From the NCBI GenBank assembly GCA_964408825.1, contig CAYPAU010000002.1, positions 7,939-71,938 on the forward strand: 64,000 bases of DNA. The letters are read 5' to 3'. Positions 8,601 through 18,332 of the stretch are shown one piece after another (positions within the stretch are counted from its first letter, which is position 1; the number at the start of each line of letters is the position of its first letter). The notes below the pieces were generated by a model. The model saw only the letters and a program-made list of their open reading frames with translations. It ran no database searches and was not told where the DNA came from. The DNA is from CAYPAU01 sp964408825. Its GTDB lineage: Bacteria; Patescibacteriota; Microgenomatia; Levybacterales; UBA12049. The translations under genes and the position numbers were made by a program.

Positions 8601-9913
8601 GTGAAGAATTTAAAGCAAAGGGATCCGGAAATTTATAAATTAATAAAAGAAGAAGAAAAAAGGCAGATTGAAGTTTTGGAAATGATACCTTCGGAAAACT
8701 ATACATCCTCTGCGGTAATAGAGGCTTTGGGGAGTGTTCTGACGAATAAATATTCGGAGGGGTATCCGAAAAAAAGGTATTATCAGGGAAATAGTTTAAT
8801 CGATAACGTAGAGATATTAGCCCAAGAGCGAGCAAAAAAATTATTCGGCGTCCCTCACGCAAACGTCCAACCATATTCCGGATCACCGGCAAATACTGCA
8901 GTTTATCTTGCGCTTCTTAAACCTTTTGAGGATAAAATTCTGGGATTATCCTTAGCATTCGGGGGGCATCTTACTCACGGATCACCGGTTTCGATTTCGG
9001 GAAAATATTTTAAAGCTATCCCTTATCATTTAAATGATAAGGGCTTAATCGATTTTAATGAAGTTGAGAAATTAGCACAGAAAGAAAAACCTAAAATTAT
9101 TGTGTGCGGTGCGACAGCATATCCGCGAATAATAGATTTTAAAAAATTCGGAGAAATTGCGGACAGTGCCGGAGCTTATCTCCTTGCGGACATATCACAT
9201 ATTGCAGGTTTAATAGTCGGGGGAGTCCATCCTTCGCCTGTTGACTATGCTCATATAATAATGACCACGACTCATAAAACCATGAGAGGTCCACGAGGAG
9301 CATTGCTCATGGTGACAGACAAAGGGCTAAAAAAAGATCCGGAATTAGGAGATAAGATTGATAAAGCAGTTTTCCCGGGCTTACAGGGAGGACCACACGA
9401 TAACCAAACCGCGGCAATTGCAGTTGCCCTTGAAGAAGCGGGCAAACCGGAGTTTAAAAAATATTCAGAGCAGGTTGTTAAAAATGCGAAAGTTTTGGCG
9501 GAGGAGCTTCTAAAATATAAATTTGATCTTGTTTCAGGCGGAACAGATAATCACTTAATGCTTATAGATTTAATTTCCAAAAAAGCAAATGGCGCACTTG
9601 CGGCATATGCTTTGGAGGTCGCAGGGATTGTAGTAATGATCCGATGCCTCCGTTTTATCCATCGGGAATCCGCTTGGGAACTCCGGCAATAACCACCCGG
9701 GGAATGCGCGAAAAAGGAATGACAAAGATTGCGCACTGGATTAATCAAGTTATCGAAGAATTATCGCAAGAAAATGGATTCGGCAAGCTCACCACAAGAG
9801 AAAGCAGAAGTTATTTTTGGAAAGAGTTTAAGAGAAAAATAAAGGAGAACAAAAAGCTGTTAAAGATTAATGAGGAGATAAAAACCTTCTGCCAAAAATT
9901 CCCAACCCCTTAA
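8601..9913 (+). pseudogene. glyA: serine hydroxymethyltransferase, frame broken near 9635
   Basis: Makes glycine and methylene-THF from serine and THF, the one-carbon donor for ThyA. The GTG start follows TAGAAT at 8586. SENYTSSAVIEALGS, the PLP lysine motif TTTHKTMRGPRG, and GGPHDNQTAAIAVAL are intact in the first frame (to about 9635). The rest ([24 protein letters not shown] to the TAA at 9911-9913) is in another frame. Family members read GIVVNKNTIPNDPMPP here; about 19 bases covering NKNTIP are absent. The catalytic residues all survive across the two parts, so this is either a fresh lesion or a local assembly collapse. The latter seems likely given the other join errors in this scaffold. 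Confidence 0.8.
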
Positions 9914-11853
9914 TAAATACTACCTGGACTTTCCAGCGGAATACTTGATCCATGTATTACCGTACCTGTTCTGCTTACGGTTGTGACCTCTGGTTTTCTG
10001 GCTCTAAACAATACCCAATTCCTATTGAATATATATTTTTGACCCTTGGCTTCCGCTTCAGCTTTCTTCTCTTTTATGGCTTGTATCAAAGCATCTCTTC
10101 TTTTCCAGAAAGGGATATCCATGGCGCCTAGTATGTCTTCAAAAAACCCTTCATTGAACTTAATGTCGCCAGCCATAGCTTCCATAAATTCTGGGCTTAA
10201 TTCTTCTGTTTCTATACTTATGTCCGCATTTTCTTCAAGATTAGGATTATCGTCTATTTCAAGACCCGCCTCTCTTATCATTCCTATCGCTTCTTCAATA
10301 ACAATTGGTTTGAAGCGGGATTCGTCTACTCTGTTGCCTTTTTCCTCAATCCCTAAAATTTCCTTAGTCTTTCTCTTGAGTCTTCCAAGCATCATTCCAT
10401 CATGCGATGAGGGATATGCTCTATCAGTAAAGCTCGTCAGTATCTCAACTTCTCCCCCAGGTTTTACAACTCTTGCAACTTGGAACATTGCTCCCTGTCT
10501 ATCTGGTATTTCCTGCCACATGTTCCATAAGAAAATCTTGTCGAATGTTTCCGGTTGGAAAGGCATATCAGTTGCATCTACATGCTCAAAATTTACCCTT
10601 ACATTTCCTTTACCAGTTACTTCTTTTCTTGCGATTCTTAAAGATGCGTCATCTATGTCGCCACCTATTATAGTTGCTTTTATACCTTCTTCTTCGAAAA
10701 TATCTCTAATTGGTCTTGTGTTATTTCCAACAGAACATCCGAGATCAAGAACCATTTGTTCTTCTGCTTCTCTTGCTCTCTGAACATAGTCGGGGCTTAC
10801 TACTCTTCTTATCCACTTTGTATTTAGTCTTATATATTCTGGTTTTTGGGACGCCGGTCTGAATGAGGGTTCATCTGCAATAAGATTCCTATCATCAAGC
10901 TCAGGTTTAGGTCCAACACCGATTATTGAAACGACTTTTCCGTTGGCTTCTGTTTCTGGTGAGAGAAGATGAGCTATTAGTTCTCCTACTTCCTGCGGGA
11001 GTAATTCTCTGTCTGCCAGAGTCATAGGCACAATCATTTCCCGTTGTTCTTGGGTTAGATCTGCAACGATAGGAGTATCGACCAATCCCGGAGCAACAGC
11101 ATTAAAATAAAGCCCTGGGTAAACAGGTCTTCCGTCTTTTCCTTGCTCAAGATGCAAACTTTTTATAAGATTATCCAGAGCTGCTTTTGCCGGACCATAT
11201 TCCGCTTGAAAGGGTGCGCTTACTGCGGCAAGGCTTGAGACTGCTACGATTTTTCCTCCAGTTTTTCTCATTTTTCTTGTGGCGTCTTTTATAAGCATTG
11301 CCGGTCCCCAAAAATTTGTTTCCCAAGCTTCTCGCATGTTATCTTCACTCATCATCATAAAAATATTATCTTTAAGAAGAGCCGGTGTTATAACAATCCC
11401 ATCTATTTTTCCAAACTTTCCCAGCATCTCATCTATAACTCTTTTCCTATCTTCGGCATTTGATATATCACCAAATATCCAATCTGATTCTTCGCTACCC
11501 AGGCTTGTAAGTTCCTGAAGTAGTTTTGCACCTTCTAAGTTGGCAAAGGGACCTTGAACCGATCTGTTCCTAGATGATATTACTACAGTAGCTCCTTGGA
11601 GAGCAGCTTCTCTCGCAGCAGAGCCTCCGATGCCATAGTAACTGGCACCAACCACAAGAATAACTTTTCCTTCTAAAATCTTTTTTTCTCTTGCCTCTGT
11701 TACGGTTTCTCTAGAAAAACCAACTCCACTTGGAGTTATATAGTTCTCAACTATAACACCGCCGTCTTCCCTGCGTGCTCCAGGGTATGGTTGAATATCT
11801 AAGCCAGTTTCCTGAGCGGGCAAGTTTTTTGGAGCTTCTTGTATAGATGCCAT
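9910..11853 (-). CDS. fusion of short-chain dehydrogenase/reductase and SAM methyltransferase
   Basis: 647 aa. Residues about 38-290: SDR/FabG-like reductase with [21 protein letters not shown] (nucleotide-binding loop), [23 protein letters not shown] (Ser and YxxxK catalytic residues) and a C-terminal [11 protein letters not shown]. Residues about 365-520: class I methyltransferase with [15 protein letters not shown] and [16 protein letters not shown]. About 110 C-terminal residues are unassigned. The KR-like plus methyltransferase pairing, divergent from a ketosynthase, recalls polyketide or modified fatty-acid assembly. No acyl carrier protein, acyltransferase or dehydratase is visible, so the product is unknown. 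Overlaps the end of glyA by 4 bp, tail to tail. Confidence 0.8.
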   Translation of the reverse strand: MASIQEAPKNLPAQETGLDIQPYPGARREDGGVIVENYITPSGVGFSRETVTEAREKKILEGKVILVVGASYYGIGGSAAREAALQGATVVISSRNRSVQGPFANLEGAKLLQELTSLGSEESDWIFGDISNAEDRKRVIDEMLGKFGKIDGIVITPALLKDNIFMMMSEDNMREAWETNFWGPAMLIKDATRKMRKTGGKIVAVSSLAAVSAPFQAEYGPAKAALDNLIKSLHLEQGKDGRPVYPGLYFNAVAPGLVDTPIVADLTQEQREMIVPMTLADRELLPQEVGELIAHLLSPETEANGKVVSIIGVGPKPELDDRNLIADEPSFRPASQKPEYIRLNTKWIRRVVSPDYVQRAREAEEQMVLDLGCSVGNNTRPIRDIFEEEGIKATIIGGDIDDASLRIARKEVTGKGNVRVNFEHVDATDMPFQPETFDKIFLWNMWQEIPDRQGAMFQVARVVKPGGEVEILTSFTDRAYPSSHDGMMLGRLKRKTKEILGIEEKGNRVDESRFKPIVIEEAIGMIREAGLEIDDNPNLEENADISIETEELSPEFMEAMAGDIKFNEGFFEDILGAMDIPFWKRRDALIQAIKEKKAEAEAKGQKYIFNRNWVLFRARKPEVTTVSRTGTVIHGSSIPLESPGSIY

Positions 11854-11866
11854 TTTAGATTAGCAG

Positions 11867-11895
11867 AGGATAGCACGCTTTTTTTAAAAAATCAA
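11867..11895 (-). promoter_or_regulatory. promoter of the SDR-methyltransferase gene
   Basis: Minus strand: TTGATT (11890-11895), 17-base spacer, TATCCT (11867-11872), 13 bases before the ATG at 11853. Divergent from the ketosynthase promoter 38 bases away. Confidence 0.6.
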
Positions 11896-11932
11896 GAAGC
11901 GTAGGAAATCTTACAAAATTCTCGTTAAATTA

Positions 11933-11961
11933 TTGACATATGTAACTAGCGCTGTTAAAAT
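11933..11961 (+). promoter_or_regulatory. promoter of the ketosynthase gene (leaderless)
   Basis: TTGACA (11933-11938), 17-base spacer, TAAAAT (11956-11961), then 9 bases to the ATG at 11971. Transcription would begin at or next to the start codon, and no Shine-Dalgarno is present. Confidence 0.7.
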
Positions 11962-11970
11962 TTCAAAATT

Positions 11971-13488
11971 ATGGGAAGAGGGGCTGAACACCTTGAGCAG
12001 AGGGCCAGGGAAATGGGGATTGAACTGGAAGAAAGACCCGCAGAAAGAATTGTCGTAACCGGGTACTGGATGGAAACGTCTCTTGGCGATACAGAGGCAA
12101 CATGGGAGGGGTTTAATGAAGGAAAATCGGGAGTAATTAATCTTGGTGTTTCTGCTGGACCCGAAAAATCACCATATAAGACTACTGAGGATCCCGAAGA
12201 TCCAAGACCTCTTTATACGCCAAATGGAATGACAGACATAGCAGGCCCTATAATATTTGATGCCTCAAAGCATTTTGACAGGCGACAGCTTAGAGGCAAA
12301 GTAAAACTTCATGGTTTGGGGATACATGTTGAAAGAAAAGCTACGGACCATGCCGGTATTCGCGATAAAAATGGGGATCTCACTCATTATAAGAGTGATG
12401 AGGTCGGAGTTTGGGTCGGGACAGGCTTTGGTACTGCACACCACCTTATTGATGTCCATGATACGGTTTACAAGATGAAGAGAAAGAGGGTTAAAATTGT
12501 GGATGAAGATGGGACACAAAGAGAGGAGGAAGTTTATGTCCCGGGAGATATAGCAGAAAATGCAAAACGCGTACGTCCTCTAACCGGTCTTACTTATTTC
12601 CCGGAAGAGCTGTCCTCTGCTGTTGAAGATGATTTAAAAATTCAAGGAGAAGGTGGAACAGTTTTTGCGGCCTGTGCTTCAGGATCGGTTGCGATTGTTG
12701 AGGCATGTAAGTCTATTAAATCAGGCAGAATAAAAGCTGCAATAGTTTTGCCGCTTGAGGATGCCTTAGAAGATAGGCCTGTTGAGAGTCTTGTTACGTT
12801 CGGAGCAATGCAGTACGCAATGTCTAAAAAGAATGAAGATCCGCAAGGGGCAAGCAGGCCTTTTGACGAAAAGCGTGACGGTTTTGTTCTTGGTTCAGCA
12901 GCAGTAGGATTAGTAATAGAATCCCTTGAGAGTGCTTTGAAAAGAGGAGCAACTATTCGAGCCGAAATAGTAGGTTTTAGAACTTCTTCAGACGGTGGTC
13001 ATCCAACAAATATTGACATAAACAATGTGGTTCGAACCGGCATAAAAGCTTTGTATGACCAAAGAACAAAGACTTTTCATAAGCCGGATGTGATTATTGC
13101 GCACGGCACAGGAACTCTTGGGAGCGGAGAACTAGGGGGTCTTGACAATGACGAGCCCAAAGGCGATGCTAGAGAGGCAGAGGCTTATAGGAGAATATGG
13201 AGCAGAGAGGACTTACAAGATATTGTTATAACCGATAACAAAGGAAACATCGGGCATACAGCCGGTGCTTCAGGAGGAGTTAGCGCTGTTGAGGCAGTAA
13301 TGATGATTGAGAGAGGCATCATCCCGCCAATACGCAACTTAGAAAATCCAGATCCTAAAGTTTCTGACTTAAATTTCGTTGTCGGTAGGCCTCTTGAGCG
13401 AAGGGTAGACTGTGTTTACGTGCCAGGTCATGGATTTGGAGGGAAAACCGCTATACTTGTTTTCAAAAGGTACGAAGAAGCTGCATAA
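11971..13488 (+). CDS. beta-ketoacyl synthase (FabF/KAS II family)
   Basis: 505 aa, longer than FabF (about 412). Condensing-enzyme triad: Cys in TVFAACASGSVAIVEAC (about residue 235), His in IIAHGTGTLGSGE, and His in DNKGNIGHTAGASGG. RPFDEKRDGFVLGSAA is the conserved ketosynthase stretch. The extra length comes from a charged N-terminal 25 residues and an insertion around residues 60-160. Catalyses decarboxylative Claisen condensation on acyl-thioesters in the family. The divergent SDR-methyltransferase fusion is the obvious partner. Most CPR genomes lack fatty-acid synthesis, so an isolated KS/KR/MT set is notable and may make a specialised lipid or small polyketide. Confidence 0.88.
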   Translation: MGRGAEHLEQRAREMGIELEERPAERIVVTGYWMETSLGDTEATWEGFNEGKSGVINLGVSAGPEKSPYKTTEDPEDPRPLYTPNGMTDIAGPIIFDASKHFDRRQLRGKVKLHGLGIHVERKATDHAGIRDKNGDLTHYKSDEVGVWVGTGFGTAHHLIDVHDTVYKMKRKRVKIVDEDGTQREEEVYVPGDIAENAKRVRPLTGLTYFPEELSSAVEDDLKIQGEGGTVFAACASGSVAIVEACKSIKSGRIKAAIVLPLEDALEDRPVESLVTFGAMQYAMSKKNEDPQGASRPFDEKRDGFVLGSAAVGLVIESLESALKRGATIRAEIVGFRTSSDGGHPTNIDINNVVRTGIKALYDQRTKTFHKPDVIIAHGTGTLGSGELGGLDNDEPKGDAREAEAYRRIWSREDLQDIVITDNKGNIGHTAGASGGVSAVEAVMMIERGIIPPIRNLENPDPKVSDLNFVVGRPLERRVDCVYVPGHGFGGKTAILVFKRYEEAA

Positions 13489-13524
13489 TTGACTTTTAGT
13501 TTTCCTATTTCCATAATTTAGCTA

Positions 13525-14142
13525 GTGGATAAATTTATTGAGTCGTTTTCAGAGAGGCCAGCCTCCCAAAAAATATTGATTACGGTGGGAATTGCGGCGG
13601 GACTTTTGTTTATAATTGCAGTTTTATACTTTACTACAACGCCAAGCATTAGGGATTCGTCCGAGAAATCAGCCTCTGCAAATATCTCACCTACGTCCTC
13701 ACCAATCTATCCTCCGGCACAGCCTAACACGACTTGGTCTGTTTATCAGGGAGAATCTTTCCGAATAAGTTATCCGCCGAATCTATCGGGAACGCCGGGG
13801 GTTATAAACGGGGGAAGCATTGGTACGGCTTTTTCAATAACGGGAAGTCAAGACGGCACAGATTTTAGCATTGAAATTCAGGTAACAAATTCAGAAACGA
13901 GCCCTCTTGAGAACATTTATAGAGTATTTAGAGGTTTTAAATATAAAGAAGAGGAGGATGTTGTAGGTAATGTGAGCGCAAAAAAATTCTCAGGAAGAGT
14001 TGGAAATCTTAGAGAGATGGCTTTGGTTTTCGAAAACAGAAATAAAGCATACAAGATTCAGCTTATGTATAATTCCGAAGGCGCCAATACCAAGATAGAG
14101 GAAATATTTAAAGGAGTTTTGTCTACATTCAGTCTTTTGTAA
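13525..14142 (+). CDS. membrane-anchored protein of unknown function
   Basis: 205 aa, GTG start. A short cytoplasmic part (MDKFIESFSERPASQK) leads to a membrane segment at about residues 18-38 (ILITVGIAAGLLFIIAVLYF) and a Ser/Pro/Thr linker. An extracellular domain of about 130 residues follows (WSVYQGESFRISYPPNLSG ... VSAKKFSGRVGNLREMALVF). The pattern of a WxxY/YPxxL start with hydrophobic strands resembles PsbP/Mog1-like lipoprotein domains, but this is a weak resemblance. CATAAT lies just before the start, so it may be leaderless. Convergent with the vWA protein gene 5 bp away. No family assigned. Confidence 0.65.
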   Translation: MDKFIESFSERPASQKILITVGIAAGLLFIIAVLYFTTTPSIRDSSEKSASANISPTSSPIYPPAQPNTTWSVYQGESFRISYPPNLSGTPGVINGGSIGTAFSITGSQDGTDFSIEIQVTNSETSPLENIYRVFRGFKYKEEEDVVGNVSAKKFSGRVGNLREMALVFENRNKAYKIQLMYNSEGANTKIEEIFKGVLSTFSLL

Positions 14143-14147
14143 TAATT

Positions 14148-15041
14148 CTATATCTCGTCCTTACAGATTTTTGTAGATATTGATTGAAGAATATCCGTTA
14201 ATTGATTACTAATTGGAGCTTGGTAAAAATCATCGGGCGAGGACGCAACGCGTTTCATAAGGTCTGTAAGATCCGCTTTGAACTTATTATCCTCGTCATG
14301 AATATAACCTATTGTAAAGATGCGAACTCCCGATTTTTTTATCTCCGAAGCAACCGGAGTGGGGTCTTGATTGACATCAAAGCATCTACAGGCACCGGGG
14401 CTTCTCGGATTTTCCTCGCAATATCTTGAATCTTCGCCTTTTCCGCCGGGACAAGAAGCATTGGCCTGGCCTGTCTCAGGTATTCCATCGGATATAAAAA
14501 CTAAGGTTAAATTACGTCCGGGAAAATTTGACCTTGCACCATCAAGCTGTGATTTTGCGAAGACAAATGCGTCTTTTGTATGTGTTGCGCCAAAAGGAAA
14601 AAGGGAGTTGACGCTTCCTATAAAAAGATTTCCAACATTCTTAAAATAATCAAAAGGAACATTTAAGACGGGGTAGTCTGAAAAGCTCTGCATTGATATC
14701 AGACCATCTTCCGGGAAACTGTTTCCGAAGGTGTTAAGTGCCGTTTTAAGATTTGTCATTTTAGTACCAAACTGCATGGATCCGGATCTATCTACAAGAA
14801 AATCGACAGCGGCGGTTGAGCCGCATGATCTGAATTTTATAGTTTTTAGCTGAAGAGTATTTTGACTGTCTTTCGGGTTATCGGTAATAGGAATGTAGCT
14901 TCCTCCGTCGGGATTTATCTTGGATTTTCCGGGAATAATACCGCCTACGAGAAAAACGCTTCCGATTATTACGGCGACAAGAAGAAGCGCCATTACGCCT
15001 ATCTGCCCTTTTGAGTTTGTTTTTAACTTTAATTTACTCAT
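14148..15041 (-). CDS. membrane-anchored von Willebrand factor A domain protein
   Basis: About 297 aa from ATG 15041, which overlaps the stop of the upstream gene as ATGA. N-terminal membrane segment GVMALLLVAVIIGSVFLVGG. vWA domain at about residues 75-290: MIDAS DRSGSMQFG, the Thr of GATHTKDAF, and ISDGIPETG. KGEDSRYCEENPRSPGACRC is a Cys-rich insertion. vWA domains bind proteins through a MIDAS metal; some act in pilus or surface adhesion. The partner is probably encoded by the overlapping upstream gene (15038-16130), which has a similar membrane anchor. Likely translationally coupled and outward facing. Confidence 0.82.
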   Translation of the reverse strand: MSKLKLKTNSKGQIGVMALLLVAVIIGSVFLVGGIIPGKSKINPDGGSYIPITDNPKDSQNTLQLKTIKFRSCGSTAAVDFLVDRSGSMQFGTKMTNLKTALNTFGNSFPEDGLISMQSFSDYPVLNVPFDYFKNVGNLFIGSVNSLFPFGATHTKDAFVFAKSQLDGARSNFPGRNLTLVFISDGIPETGQANASCPGGKGEDSRYCEENPRSPGACRCFDVNQDPTPVASEIKKSGVRIFTIGYIHDEDNKFKADLTDLMKRVASSPDDFYQAPISNQLTDILQSISTKICKDEI

Positions 15042-16130
15042 TCCGGATCTATTGTCCCACCCCATTCAACTGCTACAAATCCCTGTCTTTTTGGAGTCTG
15101 GGGAAGCATCAAGGGTTTGGTTTTAAAATATTTATCGGCAGGTTTAAAATAGTAGAGAATTTCGATTAAAGTATCAGGTTTTGGGTGAATATTTAATTTA
15201 TCAATTTTCTCTTTTTCTTCCTTTTCGACTAAAGAAACAAAGATGTAAGGGGAGTGCAGGGCCTTTAGTCTTGGGGCCCAGAAATCTGTTAATTCTTTGC
15301 TTTCAAAATCCGTAAGGCCAAGTTTAATATTTAAGTCCTTCAATGTCTTTTCAATATTCAAAGACTCTACCAGAAAACCTTTGTCCGGCGCTTTTATTTC
15401 CGAAATGCTTGATTCATAAAATAGTTCTCTATATTTTTTCCCTTGATAAATTAATGTCCCGTCGGGGTAGGCAGTTACATTTCTCCATCCACCCAAAGGA
15501 TATAACGGATCGCTTACCACAATTTCCCCCCGCGTCTCTACAGAAACATCAACTAAAGTTTTCTCTTTTGGATAAAGGTAAATTACTNNNNNNNNNNNNN
15601 NNNNNNNNNNNNNNNNNNNNNNNNNNNGCAATACAATAGATTCCGTCTGGTATATAACCTTCGCTTCCTCCGGGTCTTTCCCCCTGAGCAACACCACAAA
15701 ATGAATTATCAAAATAATCTTTCCCAAGATTTCCCCACGGGGTATTTAGGGTAAAGTTACAATTATTTGGATATGGGTATATTGTTCTACCCCAGCTTAT
15801 TATATTTGCACACTCATGATTTCTGCACTCAACTTTTATTTCAGGGCACTGACAGCCTTCTGTTACAGGGGTATAGTTGTCATGCGGGCAGAAATTAATG
15901 GTAGGAATCGGTTGTGTTGTTGAGCTTCTGTTTGTGGCAATTGGGGTCTTAAGCTGAAGGCTATTTGCAGAAGTTGTATCGGGCGAATCTTGCACATTAA
16001 AAACCGTTGCGTCTGGCGGAGGATTTTTGGGAAGGGGGGTAAATCCTCCGACAAGCATTACTCCTGTCCCTATTATCATTAAGAAAATTATTATAAAAAT
16101 CGTTTCGCTTGAGGATTTGCTAAATTTCAT
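15038..16130 (-). CDS. membrane-anchored VIYLYP-type protein (contains a 40-N gap)
   Basis: One gene split by Ns at 15588-15627. N-terminus MKFSKSSSETIFIIIFLMII is a membrane anchor (ATG 16130; ATG 16175 is also possible). A Pro/Thr linker and a Cys-rich region (FCPHDNYTPVTEGCQCPEIKVEC) follow, and after the gap VIYLYPKEKTLVDVSVETRG, GGWRNVTAYPDGTLIYQGKKY and a C-terminal domain ending at VAVEWGGTIDPE. CIxKPVIYLYPxK...GGW.V.A.PDG is a recurring signature of uncharacterised envelope proteins. The frames on either side join if the true gap is a multiple of three; 6 bases would give CI-x-K-P-VIYLYP. Overlaps the vWA gene by 4 bp. Confidence 0.7.
15588..15627. other. assembly gap (40 N)
   Basis: Lies between TGTATTGC and AGTAATTTAC on the coding (minus) strand. 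Frame and family motif both fit a true gap near 6 bases rather than 40. Confidence 0.8.
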
Positions 16131-16199
16131 TTTGAAGATGGATTTTCCGGATCTAATATTATGGTATCTTTTCAAAAGATATTCGTCAAGAAATTTCTT

Positions 16200-16306
16200 A
16201 TTGTATTTTTACTTAAATTTTAGTATTATTCATAGAATCACACACGCTTTACCTAAAATAATCCTGAATTGATTAAAAATTGTAAGGCGGAGGAAGGAAG
16301 GATTAT
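16200..16306 (+). promoter_or_regulatory. rpsB promoter and leader
   Basis: TTGTAT, 17 bases, TATTAT (ending about 16228), then a leader of about 70 bases with a purine-rich ribosome site (GGAGGAAGGAAGG) before the ATG at 16307. Unlike many genes here, rpsB has a leader that could hold autoregulation by S2; no fold was recognised. Confidence 0.5.
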
Positions 16307-17245
16307 ATGAGAGAAATTTCACTTGAAGAACTTCTTGAGGCCGGTTGTCATTTCGGACATCAGGTAACTCGCTCAAACCCCAAAGCAAGGGACTATATCT
16401 ACGAGGCAAGAGATAATATCCATATTATAGATCTTGCAAAAACCAAAGAAGGTCTTGAAAATGCGATGAGATTTGTAAAGGATTTGGCCGCAAGAAACGG
16501 TTCTCTTATTGTTCTGGGTACCAAAAGACAAGCACAGGAGGTTGTTGAGGAGGAGGTTAAGAGAGGGAGGACTCAAATATCAAGCAAAGCTGATAATAGG
16601 ATTTACAATGTTACGCAAAGATGGGTGGGCGGGACAATGACAAACTTTTCTGAGGTATCAAAAAATCTTAAGAAACTTAAGGATTTAACCGAAAAACTTG
16701 AAAATGAAGAGGAAAAGGCAAAATATACAAAAAAGGAAATCGGGCTCCTTCAGAAAGAAAAGCTGAAGCTTGAGTCTTTGTATGGCGGGATTTCAGATAT
16801 GCGGGAACTTCCGGATGCAATCTTTATAATCGATTCCCATCTTGAGAAAATTGCAGTAGATGAGGCAAGGAGGATGAATGTTACGACAATTGCCATAACA
16901 GACACGAATGCAGATCCAGAGGTGATTGATTTTCCAGTCCCTGCCAACGATGATGCAACAGGTTCTGTAAAACTTATTGTTAAAAACATAATTGATGCCT
17001 GGATCGAAGGGAGACAGCAAGGGATTAAACAGGAGGAAAAGAAAGCCAAAGATGAAGAGACAAGAGCAAAAGGGGCTGAAAAAGCCGCCATCAAAGCTTC
17101 CGAAGGGAAAAAAGAAGATGTAAAAGTTGTTAAAAAAATCAACCTTGTTTTGTCTGATGTTCCAGTTGAGGAGAAAGTTAAAAAACCCGCAAAAGAAGCT
17201 TCTACAAAGAAAGTTTCAAAAACCAACAAGAAGGAGAAGAAATGA
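16307..17245 (+). CDS. rpsB: 30S ribosomal protein S2
   Basis: 312 aa. Signature HFGHQVTRSNPKARDYIYEARDNIHIIDLAKT near the N-terminus, RWVGGTMTNF, a coiled-coil insert (about residues 115-155), and DAIFIIDSHLEKIAVDEA...ITDTNADPEVIDFPVPANDDA. The core ends near residue 228 and is followed by about 80 residues rich in Lys, Glu and Ala (KKAKDEETRAKGAEKAAIKA), longer than in most bacteria and probably disordered on the ribosome surface. The stop overlaps the tsf start as ATGA, the classic rpsB-tsf operon. Confidence 0.97.
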   Translation: MREISLEELLEAGCHFGHQVTRSNPKARDYIYEARDNIHIIDLAKTKEGLENAMRFVKDLAARNGSLIVLGTKRQAQEVVEEEVKRGRTQISSKADNRIYNVTQRWVGGTMTNFSEVSKNLKKLKDLTEKLENEEEKAKYTKKEIGLLQKEKLKLESLYGGISDMRELPDAIFIIDSHLEKIAVDEARRMNVTTIAITDTNADPEVIDFPVPANDDATGSVKLIVKNIIDAWIEGRQQGIKQEEKKAKDEETRAKGAEKAAIKASEGKKEDVKVVKKINLVLSDVPVEEKVKKPAKEASTKKVSKTNKKEKK

Positions 17246-17712
17246 CGCAAAAAGCGGATTTAAATTTATTAAAAAAAATAAGAAATGAGACGGGGGCGGG
17301 GATTGCCGATTGTCGAAAGGCACTTGAGGAAACAGGCAACGATTACAAAAAAGCGCTTGGGTGGATCAGGAAACACGGGATCGAAAAGGCGGCAAAGAAA
17401 GCGGACAGGCAAACTTCACAGGGGTTAGTTGAGGCATATATTCATCAGGGAGGAAAAGTTGGTGCAATGGTGGAGCTTGCCTGCGAAACGGATTTTGTCG
17501 CAAGAACCTCGGAATTTAAAAATCTTGCACACGAAATATCTATGCAGGTTGCCGCAATGGCTCCAAAAGACGTCGAAACACTTCTGAAACAAGAATATAT
17601 AAGAGATCCTTCAATGACAATTTTCGATTTAATAAAGCAGTCAATTGCAAAGCTTGGAGAAAATATAGTTGTCAAAAAAATTACGAGATACGAATTAGAC
17701 TCGAGTGATTAA
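17242..17712 (+). CDS. tsf: elongation factor Ts (short form)
   Basis: Nucleotide-exchange factor for EF-Tu. Signatures: RNETGAGIADCRKALEETGNDYKKALGWIRKHGIEKA (UBA-like N-terminal domain) and VELACETDFVARTSEFKNLAHEISMQ with the conserved CETDFVA. 156 aa against about 283 in E. coli. It keeps the N-terminal domain, one core subdomain and a C-terminal helix but lacks the second core repeat, as in several small-genome lineages. Starts with a 4-bp overlap on rpsB. Confidence 0.95.
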   Translation: MTQKADLNLLKKIRNETGAGIADCRKALEETGNDYKKALGWIRKHGIEKAAKKADRQTSQGLVEAYIHQGGKVGAMVELACETDFVARTSEFKNLAHEISMQVAAMAPKDVETLLKQEYIRDPSMTIFDLIKQSIAKLGENIVVKKITRYELDSSD

Positions 17713-17713
17713 T

Positions 17714-18280
17714 ATGGGAGTTGAAAATGGGTTTAGGCCTAAATGCAGAATTGAGTTCGCAAGGGCTAGAGATCTTCGAAGGCAAAGAGCCGACTATGCC
17801 AATGCGACAACTTCATTATCGGGAAAAATTATTTATCAAAGAAGAGTAGCAGAAATCGATAGGCAAATAGAAGATAGTCGTGTTTCTCCACCACCACCCC
17901 TAAGCTATGAAGAAGCAAGAATAGAAGATCTTCAAATGAAGGCAGATGACATTGATGATGCAAGGGACTTTCTCGAAGGAAGAACAGAGCTATTTGCCAT
18001 AGATGCTCTTAACCTTTATCATTGGAAGAAAAAAGATGTAATATTACAGATGGAGGGTAGATTTGAAGAAGAGTACAGACCCGCTCCTTCTCGTCGCCAC
18101 CTCAGAGATTCCCATAAGGCTAGAAAGCAGGACCTCTTAAACCACCACGGCTGGCTTCTGGATGGGTTAAATAAAGCCAGGAGAAAAGGAGATATTGATA
18201 TTGAGAATGAATTTACGGCCCGTCTGGGGGAGATTAAAGCCCAGCTCGATGTCTCTTTTCCAGTTGCTGAAGAAAGTTAA
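17714..18280 (+). CDS. unknown protein within the rpsB-tsf-frr block
   Basis: 188 aa from ATG 17714, immediately after the tsf stop (GTG 17705, overlapping tsf, is possible). Very charged and mostly helical: RDLRRQRADYANATTS, YEEARIEDLQMKADDIDDARDF, HLRDSHKARKQDLLNHHGWLLDGL. The last parts resemble an antiparallel coiled coil. No membrane segment, no Cys motif beyond one Cys near the N-terminus. Frr, EF-Ts and S2 on either side hint at a role around translation, but that is context only. No family recognised. Confidence 0.6.
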   Translation: MGVENGFRPKCRIEFARARDLRRQRADYANATTSLSGKIIYQRRVAEIDRQIEDSRVSPPPPLSYEEARIEDLQMKADDIDDARDFLEGRTELFAIDALNLYHWKKKDVILQMEGRFEEEYRPAPSRRHLRDSHKARKQDLLNHHGWLLDGLNKARRKGDIDIENEFTARLGEIKAQLDVSFPVAEES

Positions 18281-18332
18281 CAAAAAATTCCTTGAATAAC
18301 TTGTCCCTTTTTGGTAAGGTTAATAAACGGCG

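Noticed and set aside
10046..10783. 245-codon open frame on the plus strand
   Set aside because: Lies fully antisense to the SDR-methyltransferase gene; Ser/Ile/Leu-rich translation with no motif, a shadow of that gene.
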